Shown: positions 1-9,597, numbered from the stretch's first letter. The stretch is DNA of 64,000 bases from a bacterium (GCA_021372535.1 JAJFUH010000206.1:1-64000), one strand, 5' to 3'. Program-made: numbers and translations. The notes: generated from the sequence alone by a model not told the origin.

Positions 1-2435
1 GCCGAATGAGCAACACCGACAGTGGCGTCCCAGTCGGTAGTAAGTGAAAAATATACTCTTACCCGATCATTGAAACCATCGCTTGCGGTGCTGAGTTTCA
101 CCCACGAATCTCCTTCAAGATAGTAGGTGGAAATTGCGCCGTTTTTTCGGGCAATTTTAAAAGAACGGAATGGCTCGCCTGATAGAGACTGGGAATTGAA
201 CCTTCCCCAGGATGCGCCTATGCACATGTCTGTGTAGACGGCGTACTGTCCTCCCGACCACCCTGTAATTCCTGCAGTTTTCTGGAGAATCCCAATATAA
301 GCCTGGTTTGTTCTCTGACCCGACACATCGGACACCACAGAAAAAGTAGCATATCTGTTCTGTCCCTGTTGAAGCGTTTTTTCGGACATGCGGATACTCG
401 CGGTTATTTCAAAATCACCGGTCAGGGCTTTTTTACTGACCGCAGAATATCCGGCAGGCTTTTCGTCCGTTAACTGAAGACTGACCTCGCTTCCGTTTAT
501 GGTAAAATTGCCCATCCGGTTAGAATCCTGTTCTTCCGGAATAAAAAACATCCCGACAGTTCCCGGGTCTCCGGCTGCAGGGGCTTTCAGGTTCGCACCG
601 ATCCATGCAACCGATTTGCCATCTTCACAAACCACCACCATAGCGCCGGATACCGGATCAAAGGAAATCGCTCCGGGGCTGGGAAGACCGGTGATTACCG
701 CGGTGGTTTTCCCGTCCTCGATTTTCAGAATCTGACCGGCTTGCGAATCGCTCACATACAGGGCTTTCCCGAAGGCGCCTCCCCTGCTCATGGCTATGGA
801 AGAAAAACTCCCCTTGATAACCTGCGTTGCAACGCCGTTCGATCCGATCTCGTATACGGCATCCTCACCTCCGAACGGCCAGCCGCTCCCCTGCCAGTTC
901 AAGGCATAGATAGTGTCGTTCAAATCATTGTATGTTATCGTTCCCAGACCCGGCGGGATATCACTTTCAAGAATCGGAATCTCGTTTTTTCCTTCAGCCG
1001 GAACAAACCAGACGTTATCGTATTCAAAATCGGAAAAATATAAACCTTTGAAAGATTCTGAAGGTTCGGGCTGCGCAGTGAAAGAGGTTACGTTGCTGCC
1101 AAACCACACGATATACTGGCCATCGCATACCACGACCATGTTCCCCGTAACCGTATCGAATTTTATTCTTCCGGGATTTTTGAGCCCCGTAATAACCGGT
1201 GTCAGGGTTTTGTTTGATTCCACTCTGAAAATTCTGCCGCCCAGGCTGTCAGTCACATAAAAGGAGTTCCCGAATATGCCGCCTCTGGCGGCAGCTATGG
1301 AGAACAACCGGCTTCCTTCAGGCGCCTCGACAACAAGCTCTGCAGAATCGCCTGCCAAACGGTAAACCGCATTGATTCCGCCGTTGGACCACCACTCGCC
1401 GGGTATCCAGTTCACCATATATACATCGCCGGCATCGTTTGCAGCGACCGACCACGGCGCAACCGGAGATTCTTTAAACAGGGGTGTTTCAGCCTGATCC
1501 GGTGTCGTGATGTGCCAGATATTGTCATTTTCAAAGTCGGTAAAATAATAACCGCCCTGCGGGGCGGAAATGAGATCACTGATACCGCCGTGCCCCTGGG
1601 ACAGATTCCATGTGGAATAGGTTCCGTCATTATTCATGACGTAAATTCCTCCAAACTGATTACCGGCATCAGGAGCATAGTCAACCGATACAACATATCC
1701 GTTTTCGTACAGAGCTCCGGCTCGTAAGTTTGTGCCCACGAGAATATCGGATTCCGCTGCCGCACCTGAAGAACCGTCCGCCGCAATTTTTGCAAGCATT
1801 TTCCTGTTGGCGCTGCTGGTAAACGCGTAGAGGCTTCCGTCCGGTCCGAAGAAAAAATTGCCAACCGGACCGAAGGTATAATTTGATTTGAGAACCTTGG
1901 CGGTTATACCCTGCTGCATACTGACACCCGCAGGAAGGGAAGCAGGTAAGAACAAACTGTTTTTGACTCCGGGTATAACAAAATTGGTTCCACCATGACC
2001 CTGGGATAATTTCCATTCGCTGAAGGTCCCGTCTTTTGCAAGCTTATACAAGGCTGAGTAGTTCGCTCCACCACTGGGATTATAATCAATAACAACGACC
2101 ATATTATCGCCATAAACCATTCCGCTTCTTGAGCTTACACCTGCCAGAACATCGGAATCTGTATATGTCACGGCATTCCCTGCAGCATCCATTGTGATAA
2201 GCTTTTTTTCGGAAGGATCGTTTGAAAGTATATAAGCATCAGGAGTTTTGCCATCAAAGAATGAACTCGCGAGAATCATGGGAGCACTGTACAATCTTAT
2301 ATCTGTTCCCTGCGGAATCCGGACATCTGTTGAAGGAAGAACCACAAGCGGTGAAACGATTCCACAATATGCTCTCATGGGTATTCCTGCTGCCAGAATT
2401 GATATTATAACTGCTACAGTCAATATTCTTTTCAT
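1..2435 (-). CDS. Secreted beta-propeller/NHL-like protein, 3' end outside window
   Basis: The frame is open from an ATG at 2435 (preceded on the minus strand by an AAGGAGTAC ribosome site) to the left edge of the window, about 811 codons, so the C-terminus is missing. It begins with a signal peptide (MKRILTVAVIISILAAG). The body contains repeated sequences typical of propeller blades: two related blocks contain KLSQGHGG or NLSQGHGG, and two later blocks share YFTDFENDNIW / YFSDFEYDNVW, followed by GGAFG/GGIFG...YVTDS and VITGL...P...G.I.FD. This looks like tandem duplication of a multi-blade unit. The last part (about residues 640-811, ADFEITASIRMS-like region near 400-450) reads like a concanavalin A-type beta-sandwich. 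It is probably an exported binding protein or lyase-like propeller. No catalytic residues were identified and the substrate is unknown. Confidence 0.75.
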   Translation of the reverse strand, partial: MKRILTVAVIISILAAGIPMRAYCGIVSPLVVLPSTDVRIPQGTDIRLYSAPMILASSFFDGKTPDAYILSNDPSEKKLITMDAAGNAVTYTDSDVLAGVSSRSGMVYGDNMVVVIDYNPSGGANYSALYKLAKDGTFSEWKLSQGHGGTNFVIPGVKNSLFLPASLPAGVSMQQGITAKVLKSNYTFGPVGNFFFGPDGSLYAFTSSANRKMLAKIAADGSSGAAAESDILVGTNLRAGALYENGYVVSVDYAPDAGNQFGGIYVMNNDGTYSTWNLSQGHGGISDLISAPQGGYYFTDFENDNIWHITTPDQAETPLFKESPVAPWSVAANDAGDVYMVNWIPGEWWSNGGINAVYRLAGDSAELVVEAPEGSRLFSIAAARGGIFGNSFYVTDSLGGRIFRVESNKTLTPVITGLKNPGRIKFDTVTGNMVVVCDGQYIVWFGSNVTSFTAQPEPSESFKGLYFSDFEYDNVWFVPAEGKNEIPILESDIPPGLGTITYNDLNDTIYALNWQGSGWPFGGEDAVYEIGSNGVATQVIKGSFSSIAMSRGGAFGKALYVSDSQAGQILKIEDGKTTAVITGLPSPGAISFDPVSGAMVVVCEDGKSVAWIGANLKAPAAGDPGTVGMFFIPEEQDSNRMGNFTINGSEVSLQLTDEKPAGYSAVSKKALTGDFEITASIRMSEKTLQQGQNRYATFSVVSDVSGQRTNQAYIGILQKTAGITGWSGGQYAVYTDMCIGASWGRFNSQSLSGEPFRSFKIARKNGAISTYYLEGDSWVKLSTASDGFNDRVRVYFSLTTDWDATVGVAHS

Positions 2436-3440
2436 ATAAAGTACTCCTTGGATTGTCGGCTGTTCAACAGTCGAGGTTTCAGGTAATAACCATAATTTTT
2501 TAGTTCATCCGGTAAATGCGTACCCGGATTCCCGGTAAACGTGCTGTACGTAAATGCCTGTCGTTACTCAGAAGGCAGGATATGCATATCACGATTTTTT
2601 CTTAACCGCATTGTTTTACAATGTGTTCTCTCACCCTTTAATTCCCTCTCACATGCATGGGAGAGGATTCAACTTTCAGCATCCGTTTGGAAGCTCTCCC
2701 TCGCCCGCGCGAAACGGGGGGTGAGGGCAAAAAAACAAGCTTATAATTCATGAATCGTTCAGGTACTCATTATTCGATGACCCAATCTTTTAGTGATTGC
2801 ATCTCAGATTCAGTAAAAAAATGTTTACATAATCGACTGATACATGATTACTTTCACCTTCAGCCTGTTTATACCATATTTTGCTTTCACCTGACCTTTT
2901 TTTAGATTGTTGATAAACAAAATATCATAAACTACCTTCCATTTTTTTTTAAACCTTATAAGAGTTATAATTGAACTTGATCTTAATCGATCATCAATTA
3001 TATAAAGCGATATGATATAATGCCATCCGGGAAAAATCAATACAAAAATAGCTGCTTATTAGAATACTTAAATCTATTGTTTATCTCGGAGTTTTACGAT
3101 TGATTCAAAAAAACTCTCTTCCTTTCGCTTCATGACATCACCCATGTAAGGGGACAGGACAAGACTGCAAGAACCTTGCTGTTGCCTCACCGTTGAAAAC
3201 GGGTGTTCATATGCTGAAGAGGGCTTGAGTAAAAAAAGAAAATTGATTGAATCGGGAATTGGGGAGATTCATTGAAACCCACACCGCGCTGCATTATGCC
3301 GATGATATGAAACTCATCCGGACGGTTCTGACATGAAAAATCACAATTTATTCATGATAGCATAAATAATCCTTTATATTTGTATCTTGATGCCTTCATA
3401 CGGTGTTGCAGCGAGACGCGTCGTGTGTGCTGATCCTTTT

Positions 3441-3602
3441 TTATGAATAACGCCTATGACCATAGATAGTCATAACGAAGGAAGAAAATGTATGCAGATT
3501 GTATATGGATTCCCGATTAAAGATTCGGGAATGACTGCATCGCAGGGACTCCCGTCATCAGGCCGGGGCTTTGGCACCGTGAACTGCACATGCATTTTCA
3601 GA
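3441..3602 (+). repeat. 160-bp dispersed repeat, copy A
   Basis: It shares a long stretch of sequence in the same order with 44959-45121: ATGAATAA, a CATAACGAAGGA/CACATCGAAGGA block, AAAATGTATGCAG, ATATGGATTCCCGATTA, a GATTCGGGAATGAC hairpin arm, GGCCGGGGCTT and GCATTTTCAGA. The core ATTCCCGATTaaaGATTCGGGAAT can form a hairpin. The first third also resembles 18495-18545. Its function is unknown. It is non-coding in all copies. Confidence 0.7.
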
Positions 3603-3672
3603 ATAATCCGGGATAAAAGGGAAATGAAATAGTATATTTCACACCCTCTTTGATGATATGTTCGAAAATTAA

Positions 3673-3716
3673 AATCCGTGTATATCCGCCTGATCCGCGT
3701 GAATCCGTGTTCTATT
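3673..3716 (+). repeat. ATCCGTGTATATCC-type spacer repeat, copy 1
   Basis: A periodic run of AATCCGYG / TATCCG words ends in GTTCTATT. Close copies occur at 11167-11207 (same orientation) and about 62565-62610 (opposite orientation). A shortened relative, ACCACGGAGAAACACGGATGAACACGG, lies at 57408-57434. It ends about 45 bp before the dehydrogenase start. Confidence 0.7.
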
Positions 3717-3761
3717 GAATCGTGTAGACAGATATATACAGATCGGAAAGGATACGAATCG

Positions 3762-4733
3762 ATGGGTAATATCGAAAAAATAGTCGTTCTCGATGGCTAT
3801 ACGCTCAATCCCGGAGACCTGAGCTGGGATGCCCTCCGGGAGCTCGGCGACTGCGACATCCATGACCGCACCGGCCCCCCCGATGTGCTCCGCCGTGCAG
3901 CGGGAGCGGGTATCGTGCTGACCAACAAAACCGTGCTCGACCGTCCCGTTATCGACAAGCTCCCCAAAATGAGATATATCGGCGTCATGGCGACAGGGTA
4001 CAATGTCGTCGATCTCGATGCCGCCCGCGAACGGGGTATCCCGGTGACCAATGTTCCGGCATACAGCACGATGTCCGTGGCGCAGATGGTGTTCGCGCTG
4101 CTGTTCGAGATGACCCAGCATGTCGCCCATCACTCCGGTACCGTCCGCATCGGCAGATGGACATCGAATCCCGATTTCTGCTACTGGGACTACCCGCTCA
4201 TCGAGCTCGACGGCCTTACGATGGGTATTGTCGGGTTCGGCAGGATCGGCAGGACAGTTGCCCGTATAGCATCGGCGTTCGGTATGAAGGTGCTCGTATA
4301 CGACATCAGCCCGTTTCAGCCGGACAGCGCCGGTGTGATATTCACAGACCTCGACACGGTATTCATGACAAGCGATGTGGTAACCCTCCACTGTCCGCTG
4401 ACACCCGAATCGGAGGGCATGATCAATGCAGCCCGTCTTGCGCTCATGAAGCCGTCGGCATACCTCGTCAATACCGGCAGAGGACCGCTTGTGAACCCGT
4501 ACGACCTTGCCGAAGCGCTCAATACCGGGAAAATCGCGGGCGCCGCCATGGATGTGCTGCCGGTCGAGCCTCCCCCAGCGGATAATCCGCTCCTCAACGC
4601 GAAAAACTGCATCATCACCCCGCATATCGCGTGGGCGACGAGGGCTGCGCGGTCACGGCTCATGGGCATCGTGGTCGACAACGTTCGGGCGTTTCTCGCG
4701 GGAAACCCGAAGAATGTGGTGAACGGGGTGTGA
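3762..4733 (+). CDS. D-isomer 2-hydroxyacid dehydrogenase (glycerate dehydrogenase/hydroxypyruvate reductase-like)
   Basis: This is a cytosolic NAD(P)-dependent oxidoreductase that interconverts a 2-keto acid and a D-2-hydroxy acid, most like glycerate dehydrogenase. The product is 323 residues, normal for the family. The dinucleotide fold is marked by GIVGFGRIGRTVA (about residue 153). The catalytic set is Arg in VNTGRGPLV, Glu in DVLPVEPP and His in TPHIAWAT. The ATG at 3762 was chosen because GGAAAGGA lies 9-10 bases upstream; the frame is open further up, but through a repeat. It is monocistronic as far as can be seen. A 22-codon ORF (4734-4802) follows immediately, is too short to interpret, and is probably chance or a remnant. 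The exact substrate cannot be told from sequence. Confidence 0.9.
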   Translation: MGNIEKIVVLDGYTLNPGDLSWDALRELGDCDIHDRTGPPDVLRRAAGAGIVLTNKTVLDRPVIDKLPKMRYIGVMATGYNVVDLDAARERGIPVTNVPAYSTMSVAQMVFALLFEMTQHVAHHSGTVRIGRWTSNPDFCYWDYPLIELDGLTMGIVGFGRIGRTVARIASAFGMKVLVYDISPFQPDSAGVIFTDLDTVFMTSDVVTLHCPLTPESEGMINAARLALMKPSAYLVNTGRGPLVNPYDLAEALNTGKIAGAAMDVLPVEPPPADNPLLNAKNCIITPHIAWATRAARSRLMGIVVDNVRAFLAGNPKNVVNGV

Positions 4734-4978
4734 ATGAAAAAGTACAACAGTGTAACTATATCCATAGATGATCATGTAAAAGAAACCCTAATCACTTACT
4801 AAAGTAAAAAAGATATAAAATTGTATCAATAAATTTTTATTGAAATCTTTTCAGTATATTATTATATTATAAAGGCAAACTTTTTATTAACATTCCACAG
4901 ACTAAATCTGCTCATTTTAAAAAATATTGAAAAAATATATTCAAATGTTTAATATTATTAATATTCAAGGGAGATAGT

Positions 4979-5905
4979 ATGGAAAAAGAATGGGATCAGG
5001 AAATAATTCAGCACTATATTGATAATGGAATAGAAGAAAGTACAGGTTTAGAGTATAAAGGTGCTGATTCACTCGATAAAAGTGACGGTAAAAAGAAAGA
5101 AATAGCAAAAGATGTTTCCGGAATGGCGAACGCTTCCGGGGGATTGATATTTTACGGTATACAGGAATACCAAGAAAAATCTCACAAACATAAACCTGAA
5201 AAAATTGATCCCATCGATCGCACACAGTACTCTAAAGAGTGGCTGGAACAAGTTATTGCATCCAATATTCAACCTCCCATATCAGGATTTACCATTTATC
5301 CTGTGCCAATAAATACCGGAACAGATCATGTCGTTTATGTTGTTGAAGTTCCACAGAGCATGACTGCACATCAGGTTACTCAAAATAAAGATTATAGATA
5401 TTACATTCGATTGAATTTCGAAGTTATACCAATGGAGGATTATCAGATAAGAGATGTAATGAACCGAGCTAACAAACCTGATGTTGTTGTTGAATTCAAA
5501 TATATCGTAATAACAGATATTGGTAGTATTCATGAATATAAATTAGGAATAAAGATAATAAATAAAAGCCATTTGTTGGTAAATCATTGCATGCTGGAAT
5601 TCTCATTTCCTGATTTAAAAAAACATGACGGAAGTGATGCCGTTATGTATGAAGTTATACCTGATTATTCCTCTGATAAGATTTGGGTAAAAAAAGAATC
5701 AGGATCAATACATGTAGTTTACCGTTCCGATGATGTTTTATTTCCAAAACAAGAGAAAGAGATTGGAGATATATTTACTTTACAATACAAGTTTAATCGT
5801 GATATTTTTAATAACTTAAATAGATATCCTAAAATAAAATGGACTTTATATGCCGATGATATGATACCTAAAAATGGGGAAATGTCTGTACCACATTGTT
5901 TTTAA
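4979..5905 (+). CDS. AlbA_2 (Schlafen-type) putative nucleic-acid-binding protein
   Basis: This is a 308-residue protein whose N-terminal half (about 15-150) matches the AlbA_2 / divergent AAA_4 pattern: ESTGLEYKGA, a Lys-rich stretch, then KDVSGMANASGGLIFYGI, and later QVTQNKDYRYYIR. Family members bind nucleic acid and are common in regulators and accessory or defence genes. The C-terminal half (about 165-308) is beta-rich and unrecognised. The start has GGGAGA upstream. The gene and its flanks (about 4740-5940) are much more AT-rich than neighbouring genes, which suggests horizontal acquisition. No partner gene adjoins it. Confidence 0.75.
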   Translation: MEKEWDQEIIQHYIDNGIEESTGLEYKGADSLDKSDGKKKEIAKDVSGMANASGGLIFYGIQEYQEKSHKHKPEKIDPIDRTQYSKEWLEQVIASNIQPPISGFTIYPVPINTGTDHVVYVVEVPQSMTAHQVTQNKDYRYYIRLNFEVIPMEDYQIRDVMNRANKPDVVVEFKYIVITDIGSIHEYKLGIKIINKSHLLVNHCMLEFSFPDLKKHDGSDAVMYEVIPDYSSDKIWVKKESGSIHVVYRSDDVLFPKQEKEIGDIFTLQYKFNRDIFNNLNRYPKIKWTLYADDMIPKNGEMSVPHCF

Positions 5906-5924
5906 TTCGATTAATTCAGATATT

Positions 5925-6025
5925 TAAAGTTGAATTTTATTATCATAAAGATCCCCCCTGCCTTTCGGTATCCCACTTAGTTTTGTAAGGGGGAAACGGT
6001 GCAGCCGAGGGGATCAATTAAGTTA
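5925..6025 (+). repeat. Palindrome-bearing dispersed repeat, copy 1 (in 480-bp gene-free stretch)
   Basis: The reverse complement of this segment matches both ends of 18588-18735: ATTGATCCCCCTCGGCT at one end and GTGGGAT.CCGgaagACAGGGGGGATCTTT...ATAAAATTCAA at the other. The 18.6-kb copy has extra sequence in the middle. A shorter relative, AAGGGGGGAAACGGCGCAGCCGAGGGGGTC, is at 57557-57590. The rest of 5906-6386 holds a CCCCTCTCTTTGAAAGAGAGGGG hairpin near 6190 inside a CTCACCCC...GGGGTGAG inverted pair, and nothing coding. Confidence 0.65.
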
Positions 6026-6386
6026 ACTATTTTAAAAGGGATATACAGATTTTTATATCAAGTAGGATAACTGTCCGGTAAAAATATTTATTATCTCGTG
6101 TTTATAGCAGACTATGACAATTACCACCTTTATAACAGGAACTCACCCCGCGCATATCACTTTGATAATACAGATATTGGTGGCGCTTCCCCTCTCTTTG
6201 AAAGAGAGGGGATTGAGGGGTGAGTTCGGGTGGAGAAAAGGGGTAATAATCACATCCAAAACACTCCACATACTTATAAATAGACTATTTACACGATATT
6301 TCCAGCTTTATTAGAATTTTAACAGGACACTATTGATCAAGCAGATATTTACGTGTCATTATTGAGAACATACCATACTATTACAT

Positions 6387-7826
6387 TCACTTTCCCTGAG
6401 CGTATCGTTCTGTCTGACTTACCAGCCACTGTGCGATCGTATCCAGCACAACGGGGGACATGGTTTCCTCGATGTCTTTGTATTCCTCCACAGCGCCGGT
6501 CTTGTCCGTTACCTGGAAAAGATGGTTCATATCCGGCATTTCTTTCACGGTGTACCGGGTGTTTCCTGCGGCCTTCAGCGATTCCTCGATTCCTCTGAGG
6601 TTTTCCTTTGCGGAAACCTGCACGTCCTTGCTGCCGTTCAATGCAAGCACCGGGCATGTTACTTTACGCAGCGTCGGCCGGGGATCGCCGGCTATGAATT
6701 CCCTGAACCACGGTGAGGAGAGGTCGGCGTCGATGGCGTGTCTTGGTGTGGGAACAATCCTTTTTTCATCTTCGGTCATATTGTCAAACAGGCTGTTCAG
6801 TTTCTTTCTGGCGACATCATCATCCTTTTCGTCTCTGAGAATGACATGATATCGTTCGATCCAGTCGTGGAATATCACGATGTCGGCTTCGCTCATGCCT
6901 TTCGCCCGCCTGATGGCGCAATTCTGTAAAACGATACCCTCACAGTTGCTGATTCCCGGCCCGGCGAGCATAACGATGAAGGCCACATCCGGGGATTCGG
7001 TAGCAATCATGGGAGCAATCAGGCCTCCCTCGCTGTGCCCGACAATGCCGACAGCACGCGGATCGACATCGGGGCGGCTTCTCAGATACCGGAACCCGGC
7101 AAGGGCATCGCTGGCAAAATCGGACGGTTTTGCCGAGTGATGATCCCCGGTGGACCTGCCTACTCCGCGCTTGTCATAACGGAGAACCGCGAACCCGTTC
7201 CGTGTGAGATAATCGGAGAGCACGAGGAACGGTTTGTGGCCGAATGCTTTTTCGTTACGTTCCATGGGACCCGAACCCGACAGGAGGAGAACCGCAGGAT
7301 GCGGCCCCGGGGACCGTGGTATGGTCATCGTACCGGCGAGTTTGACCCCAACCGCGGGATTATCGAAAACAACCGTCTCTTCATCATAAGGATAGGGTTT
7401 TACCGGGTCCTGTTTCTTCGGGATAACGGGAAGTTCCTCAACGATTTTCAGGGGCAGGGGTATGGTGTTCCCCCCCTGCGTGAACTGTGCATCGATCGAG
7501 AGGTCATCCTCGTTGATCGGACCTTCGATGACAATATCCGCAACCTTTATTACAAATCGGGCAGTTCCGTTTTCAAAGGAAAACTCATCGGCCAAAATGC
7601 CGATATCCCTCTGGTCGATACTGGTCAAAAAAGCGGCAAGATTCCCGTCCGCTTTACGCAACACTTCAATCGCTATCCTGAACTGAGCATGGCCAGAGAC
7701 GTTGAGAACACCGAACCATATATGTTCCCCGATCTCCTCCGTGGTCAGTGCCGCGAAGGAGATACCCGGGCAGAACAGGACAAGAACAATGATCGCGACA
7801 GCCAAAATTTTCAAGAGATTTTTCAT
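6387..7826 (-). CDS. Secreted alpha/beta hydrolase (paralogue 1)
   Basis: This is a 479-residue exported hydrolase. It has a signal peptide at about 1-25, a beta-rich N-terminal domain at about 30-130, then an alpha/beta-hydrolase domain of the dienelactone-hydrolase/S9-like type. Visible landmarks are the oxyanion loop LLLSGSGPMERN, the nucleophile elbow GIVGHSEGG (Ser about 267), the acid in LNGSKDVQV and the base in MPDMNHLFQ. The substrate is unknown; an ester or short peptide is likely. It is preceded by AGGGGAGT and lies downstream of a close paralogue (8125-9576) with which it shares promoter sequence, so the pair arose by tandem duplication. It is probably transcribed from its own promoter. 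Confidence 0.85.
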   Translation of the reverse strand: MKNLLKILAVAIIVLVLFCPGISFAALTTEEIGEHIWFGVLNVSGHAQFRIAIEVLRKADGNLAAFLTSIDQRDIGILADEFSFENGTARFVIKVADIVIEGPINEDDLSIDAQFTQGGNTIPLPLKIVEELPVIPKKQDPVKPYPYDEETVVFDNPAVGVKLAGTMTIPRSPGPHPAVLLLSGSGPMERNEKAFGHKPFLVLSDYLTRNGFAVLRYDKRGVGRSTGDHHSAKPSDFASDALAGFRYLRSRPDVDPRAVGIVGHSEGGLIAPMIATESPDVAFIVMLAGPGISNCEGIVLQNCAIRRAKGMSEADIVIFHDWIERYHVILRDEKDDDVARKKLNSLFDNMTEDEKRIVPTPRHAIDADLSSPWFREFIAGDPRPTLRKVTCPVLALNGSKDVQVSAKENLRGIEESLKAAGNTRYTVKEMPDMNHLFQVTDKTGAVEEYKDIEETMSPVVLDTIAQWLVSQTERYAQGK

Positions 7827-7842
7827 GATACTCCCCTTTTTG

Positions 7843-7880
7843 GTGTTTCAAAATAAGAATAGTGTGTTATAAGCATGCTT
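7843..7880 (-). promoter_or_regulatory. Duplicated upstream region with AAGCATGCTT palindrome, copy 1
   Basis: These 38 bases match 9598-9635 at 35 positions by eye. Each ends in the perfect palindrome AAGCATGCTT, followed on the minus strand by ATAACACACT, and each lies 54-59 bases before the hydrolase start. TTATAA next to the palindrome could serve as a -10 element. Conservation in a spacer of two paralogues suggests a promoter or operator, but this is not proven. Confidence 0.5.
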
Positions 7881-8055
7881 TAAGAGGGCTGTGAAAAAGT
7901 ATATATTTCACGAGCCCTATGACGAAATGTGTTGTTTTGTTGCTGTCAAGGGCATGTAAGCTTGTCCCCGAATCATTAATCGGGGATCGGCACTTCGTGC
8001 CGACCCTTGACAGCTTATATCCAAACTTACAGACTTTATCACAAGACTTTTAAAG
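7878..8055. mobile_element. Putative small inserted element with imperfect terminal inverted repeats
   Basis: The two ends, CTTTAAGAGGGCTGTGAAAA and the reverse complement of the other end, CTTTAAAAGTCTTGTGATAA, agree at 18 of the first 24 positions. Inside lies a three-hairpin palindrome (7942-8014). The 9.6-kb duplicate promoter region lacks this segment: there AAGCATGCTT runs almost directly into TATTTGACG, whereas here the equivalent CATTTGACG appears only after the insert. This suggests insertion after the gene duplication. Confidence 0.4.
7942..8014. repeat. Cloverleaf-like palindrome
   Basis: The outer arms GCTGTCAAGGG and CCCTTGACAGC pair perfectly. Between them lie two further hairpins: TCCCCGA...TCGGGGA and CGGCAC-ttc-GTGCCG. 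It is a compact three-way-junction structure with no coding potential. Confidence 0.75.
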
Positions 8056-8124
8056 CATTTGACGTGTGGGGTGAAATCGGAATTTCTCCGCCCTCTTAAT
8101 TATTGTTCAAAAACAGTATTCCGT

Positions 8125-9576
8125 CTATTTACTGCTGACGTATTTTCCTGTCTGACCGGTCAACCACTGTGCGATCGTATCCAAAGCTGACGGGGCAATG
8201 GTTTCCTCGAGTTTCGAGTATTCATCGGGAGAACCGGTTGTGGCTGTCTGGAAGAGATGGTTCAGGTCCGGCATTTCTATCACAGTGTACCGGGTATTCC
8301 CTCCGGCTTTCAGCGATTCCTCGATCCCTTTGAGGTTTTCTTTCGGGGGACACTGGACATCTTTGCTGCCGGTCAGCGCGAGCGTCGGACATGTGACCTT
8401 CCGCAGTATCGGCTGCGGATCACCGGCTATAAATTCCCTGAACCACGGCGAGATGGCGTTCTTTGCCTGGAGAGTCCAGCCCATATTCCACTCGTTTTCG
8501 CCGATAAGACGTTTCTCGTCGTCGGTCATATTCGCGTACATGTCCCGCATTTTTTTCTCGGCGACCGCGTCATCCTTTTCGTCCTTCGCAATGGCATAAA
8601 ACCGTTGCGACCAGCTGCGGATTACCGCGATGTCGGCATCGCCCAAACCTTTCGACTGTCCTATTTCCGCGCAATCCTGTAAAACCTCAAGATCGTAGTG
8701 GTTGATTCCTGTCCCGCCGAGCATCACGATAAAGGCCACATCGGGGCTTTCGGACGCCACCTGCGCAACGATAAAAGCTCCCTCGCTGTGCCCGATCATG
8801 CCGACTGCCCCGTGATCGATATCGGAGTGTCTCATGAGATACCGTACCCCGGCAAGGGCATCACCGGCGAAATCGGTCGTTGTTGCCGAACGATAATTCC
8901 CGGTCGAACGCATGATTCCGCGTTTGTCATACCGGAGAACGGCAAATCCGTTCCGCGTCAAATAATCGGCGAGCAGCCAGAAATGTCCGTACGATGTTCC
9001 ATTGCGGTCATTCGGCCCCGAACCCGCCACGAGCAGGACTGCCGGATGCACCCCCTGTGTCCGGGGAATGGTCAGAGTGCCGGACAGTTTGACACCACCT
9101 TCGGGATTATCGAAAACTACAGCTTCCTCGATATAGGGATAGGGTTTTACAGGGTCCTGTTTTCTTGGAGGGCGGGAAGGCACCTCTTCAACAATTTTCA
9201 GGGGAAGAGGTAACGATTCGCTGCCCTGCTTGAACTGCGCATCGATCGTCATGTCTTTATCGTTGATCGGACCTTCGATAACAAGATTTGCGGCTTTTAT
9301 TACAAAACGCGCGGTTCCGTCCGCAAGGGAAAATTCATCGACCGGGATACCATATGCGCCCTGGTCGGGACTACTGAGTGCAGCCGTAAGATTCCCGTCG
9401 GCTTTGCGGAATATTTCAATCACCATTCTAAGCTCAGCGTTGGGAACCTTCAGGACACCGAGCCAGATATGCTCTCCCGTCACGTTTTCGGCAGACGGCG
9501 CTGCGGAAGAAATGCATGGACAGATCGTAACAAGAGCGATAATCACAACGGCTGTTCTTCTCAAAAAGTCTTTCAT
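8125..9576 (-). CDS. Secreted alpha/beta hydrolase (paralogue 2)
   Basis: This 483-residue protein is a close full-length paralogue of the 6387-7826 product. It has the same signal peptide, beta-rich N-terminal domain (GEHIWLGVLKVP) and hydrolase core. The oxyanion loop is LLVAGSGPNDRNG, the nucleophile is in GMIGHSEGA, the acid in TGSKDVQ and the base in MPDLNHLFQ. It is probably a periplasmic or secreted esterase or peptidase. The start is supported by AAGGAGAG. The nucleophile elbow differs (SEGA against SEGG), and the lid between nucleophile and acid is several residues longer, so substrate range may differ. Confidence 0.85.
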   Translation of the reverse strand: MKDFLRRTAVVIIALVTICPCISSAAPSAENVTGEHIWLGVLKVPNAELRMVIEIFRKADGNLTAALSSPDQGAYGIPVDEFSLADGTARFVIKAANLVIEGPINDKDMTIDAQFKQGSESLPLPLKIVEEVPSRPPRKQDPVKPYPYIEEAVVFDNPEGGVKLSGTLTIPRTQGVHPAVLLVAGSGPNDRNGTSYGHFWLLADYLTRNGFAVLRYDKRGIMRSTGNYRSATTTDFAGDALAGVRYLMRHSDIDHGAVGMIGHSEGAFIVAQVASESPDVAFIVMLGGTGINHYDLEVLQDCAEIGQSKGLGDADIAVIRSWSQRFYAIAKDEKDDAVAEKKMRDMYANMTDDEKRLIGENEWNMGWTLQAKNAISPWFREFIAGDPQPILRKVTCPTLALTGSKDVQCPPKENLKGIEESLKAGGNTRYTVIEMPDLNHLFQTATTGSPDEYSKLEETIAPSALDTIAQWLTGQTGKYVSSK

Positions 9577-9597
9577 ATACTCTCCTTATTCGTTACA

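Larger units (their letters stand above)
2436..3761. other. 1.3-kb intergenic region with dispersed repeats, no convincing gene
   Basis: No ORF here has both a ribosome site and recognisable protein sequence. At 2630-2738 there is a palindromic element of the CTCACCC...GGGTGAGG type with an inner CCTCTCacatgcatGGGAGAGG hairpin; relatives lie near 6140-6240 and 26688-26800. The stretch 2760-3110 is very AT-rich. Two further repeats (3441-3602 and 3673-3716) are listed separately. The promoter of the leftward propeller gene must lie just above 2436. Confidence 0.6.

Noticed and set aside
2825-3040. 71-codon AT-rich leftward ORF with a vaguely helix-turn-helix-like sequence
   Set aside because: No ribosome site, composition explains the open frame, and no motif can be defended.
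4734-4802. 22-codon ORF directly after the dehydrogenase stop
   Set aside because: Too short and without a separate ribosome site; could be a remnant, but nothing supports it.
7035-7856. 273-codon rightward ORF opposite the first hydrolase
   Set aside because: Shadow frame of a well-supported hydrolase; no family features.
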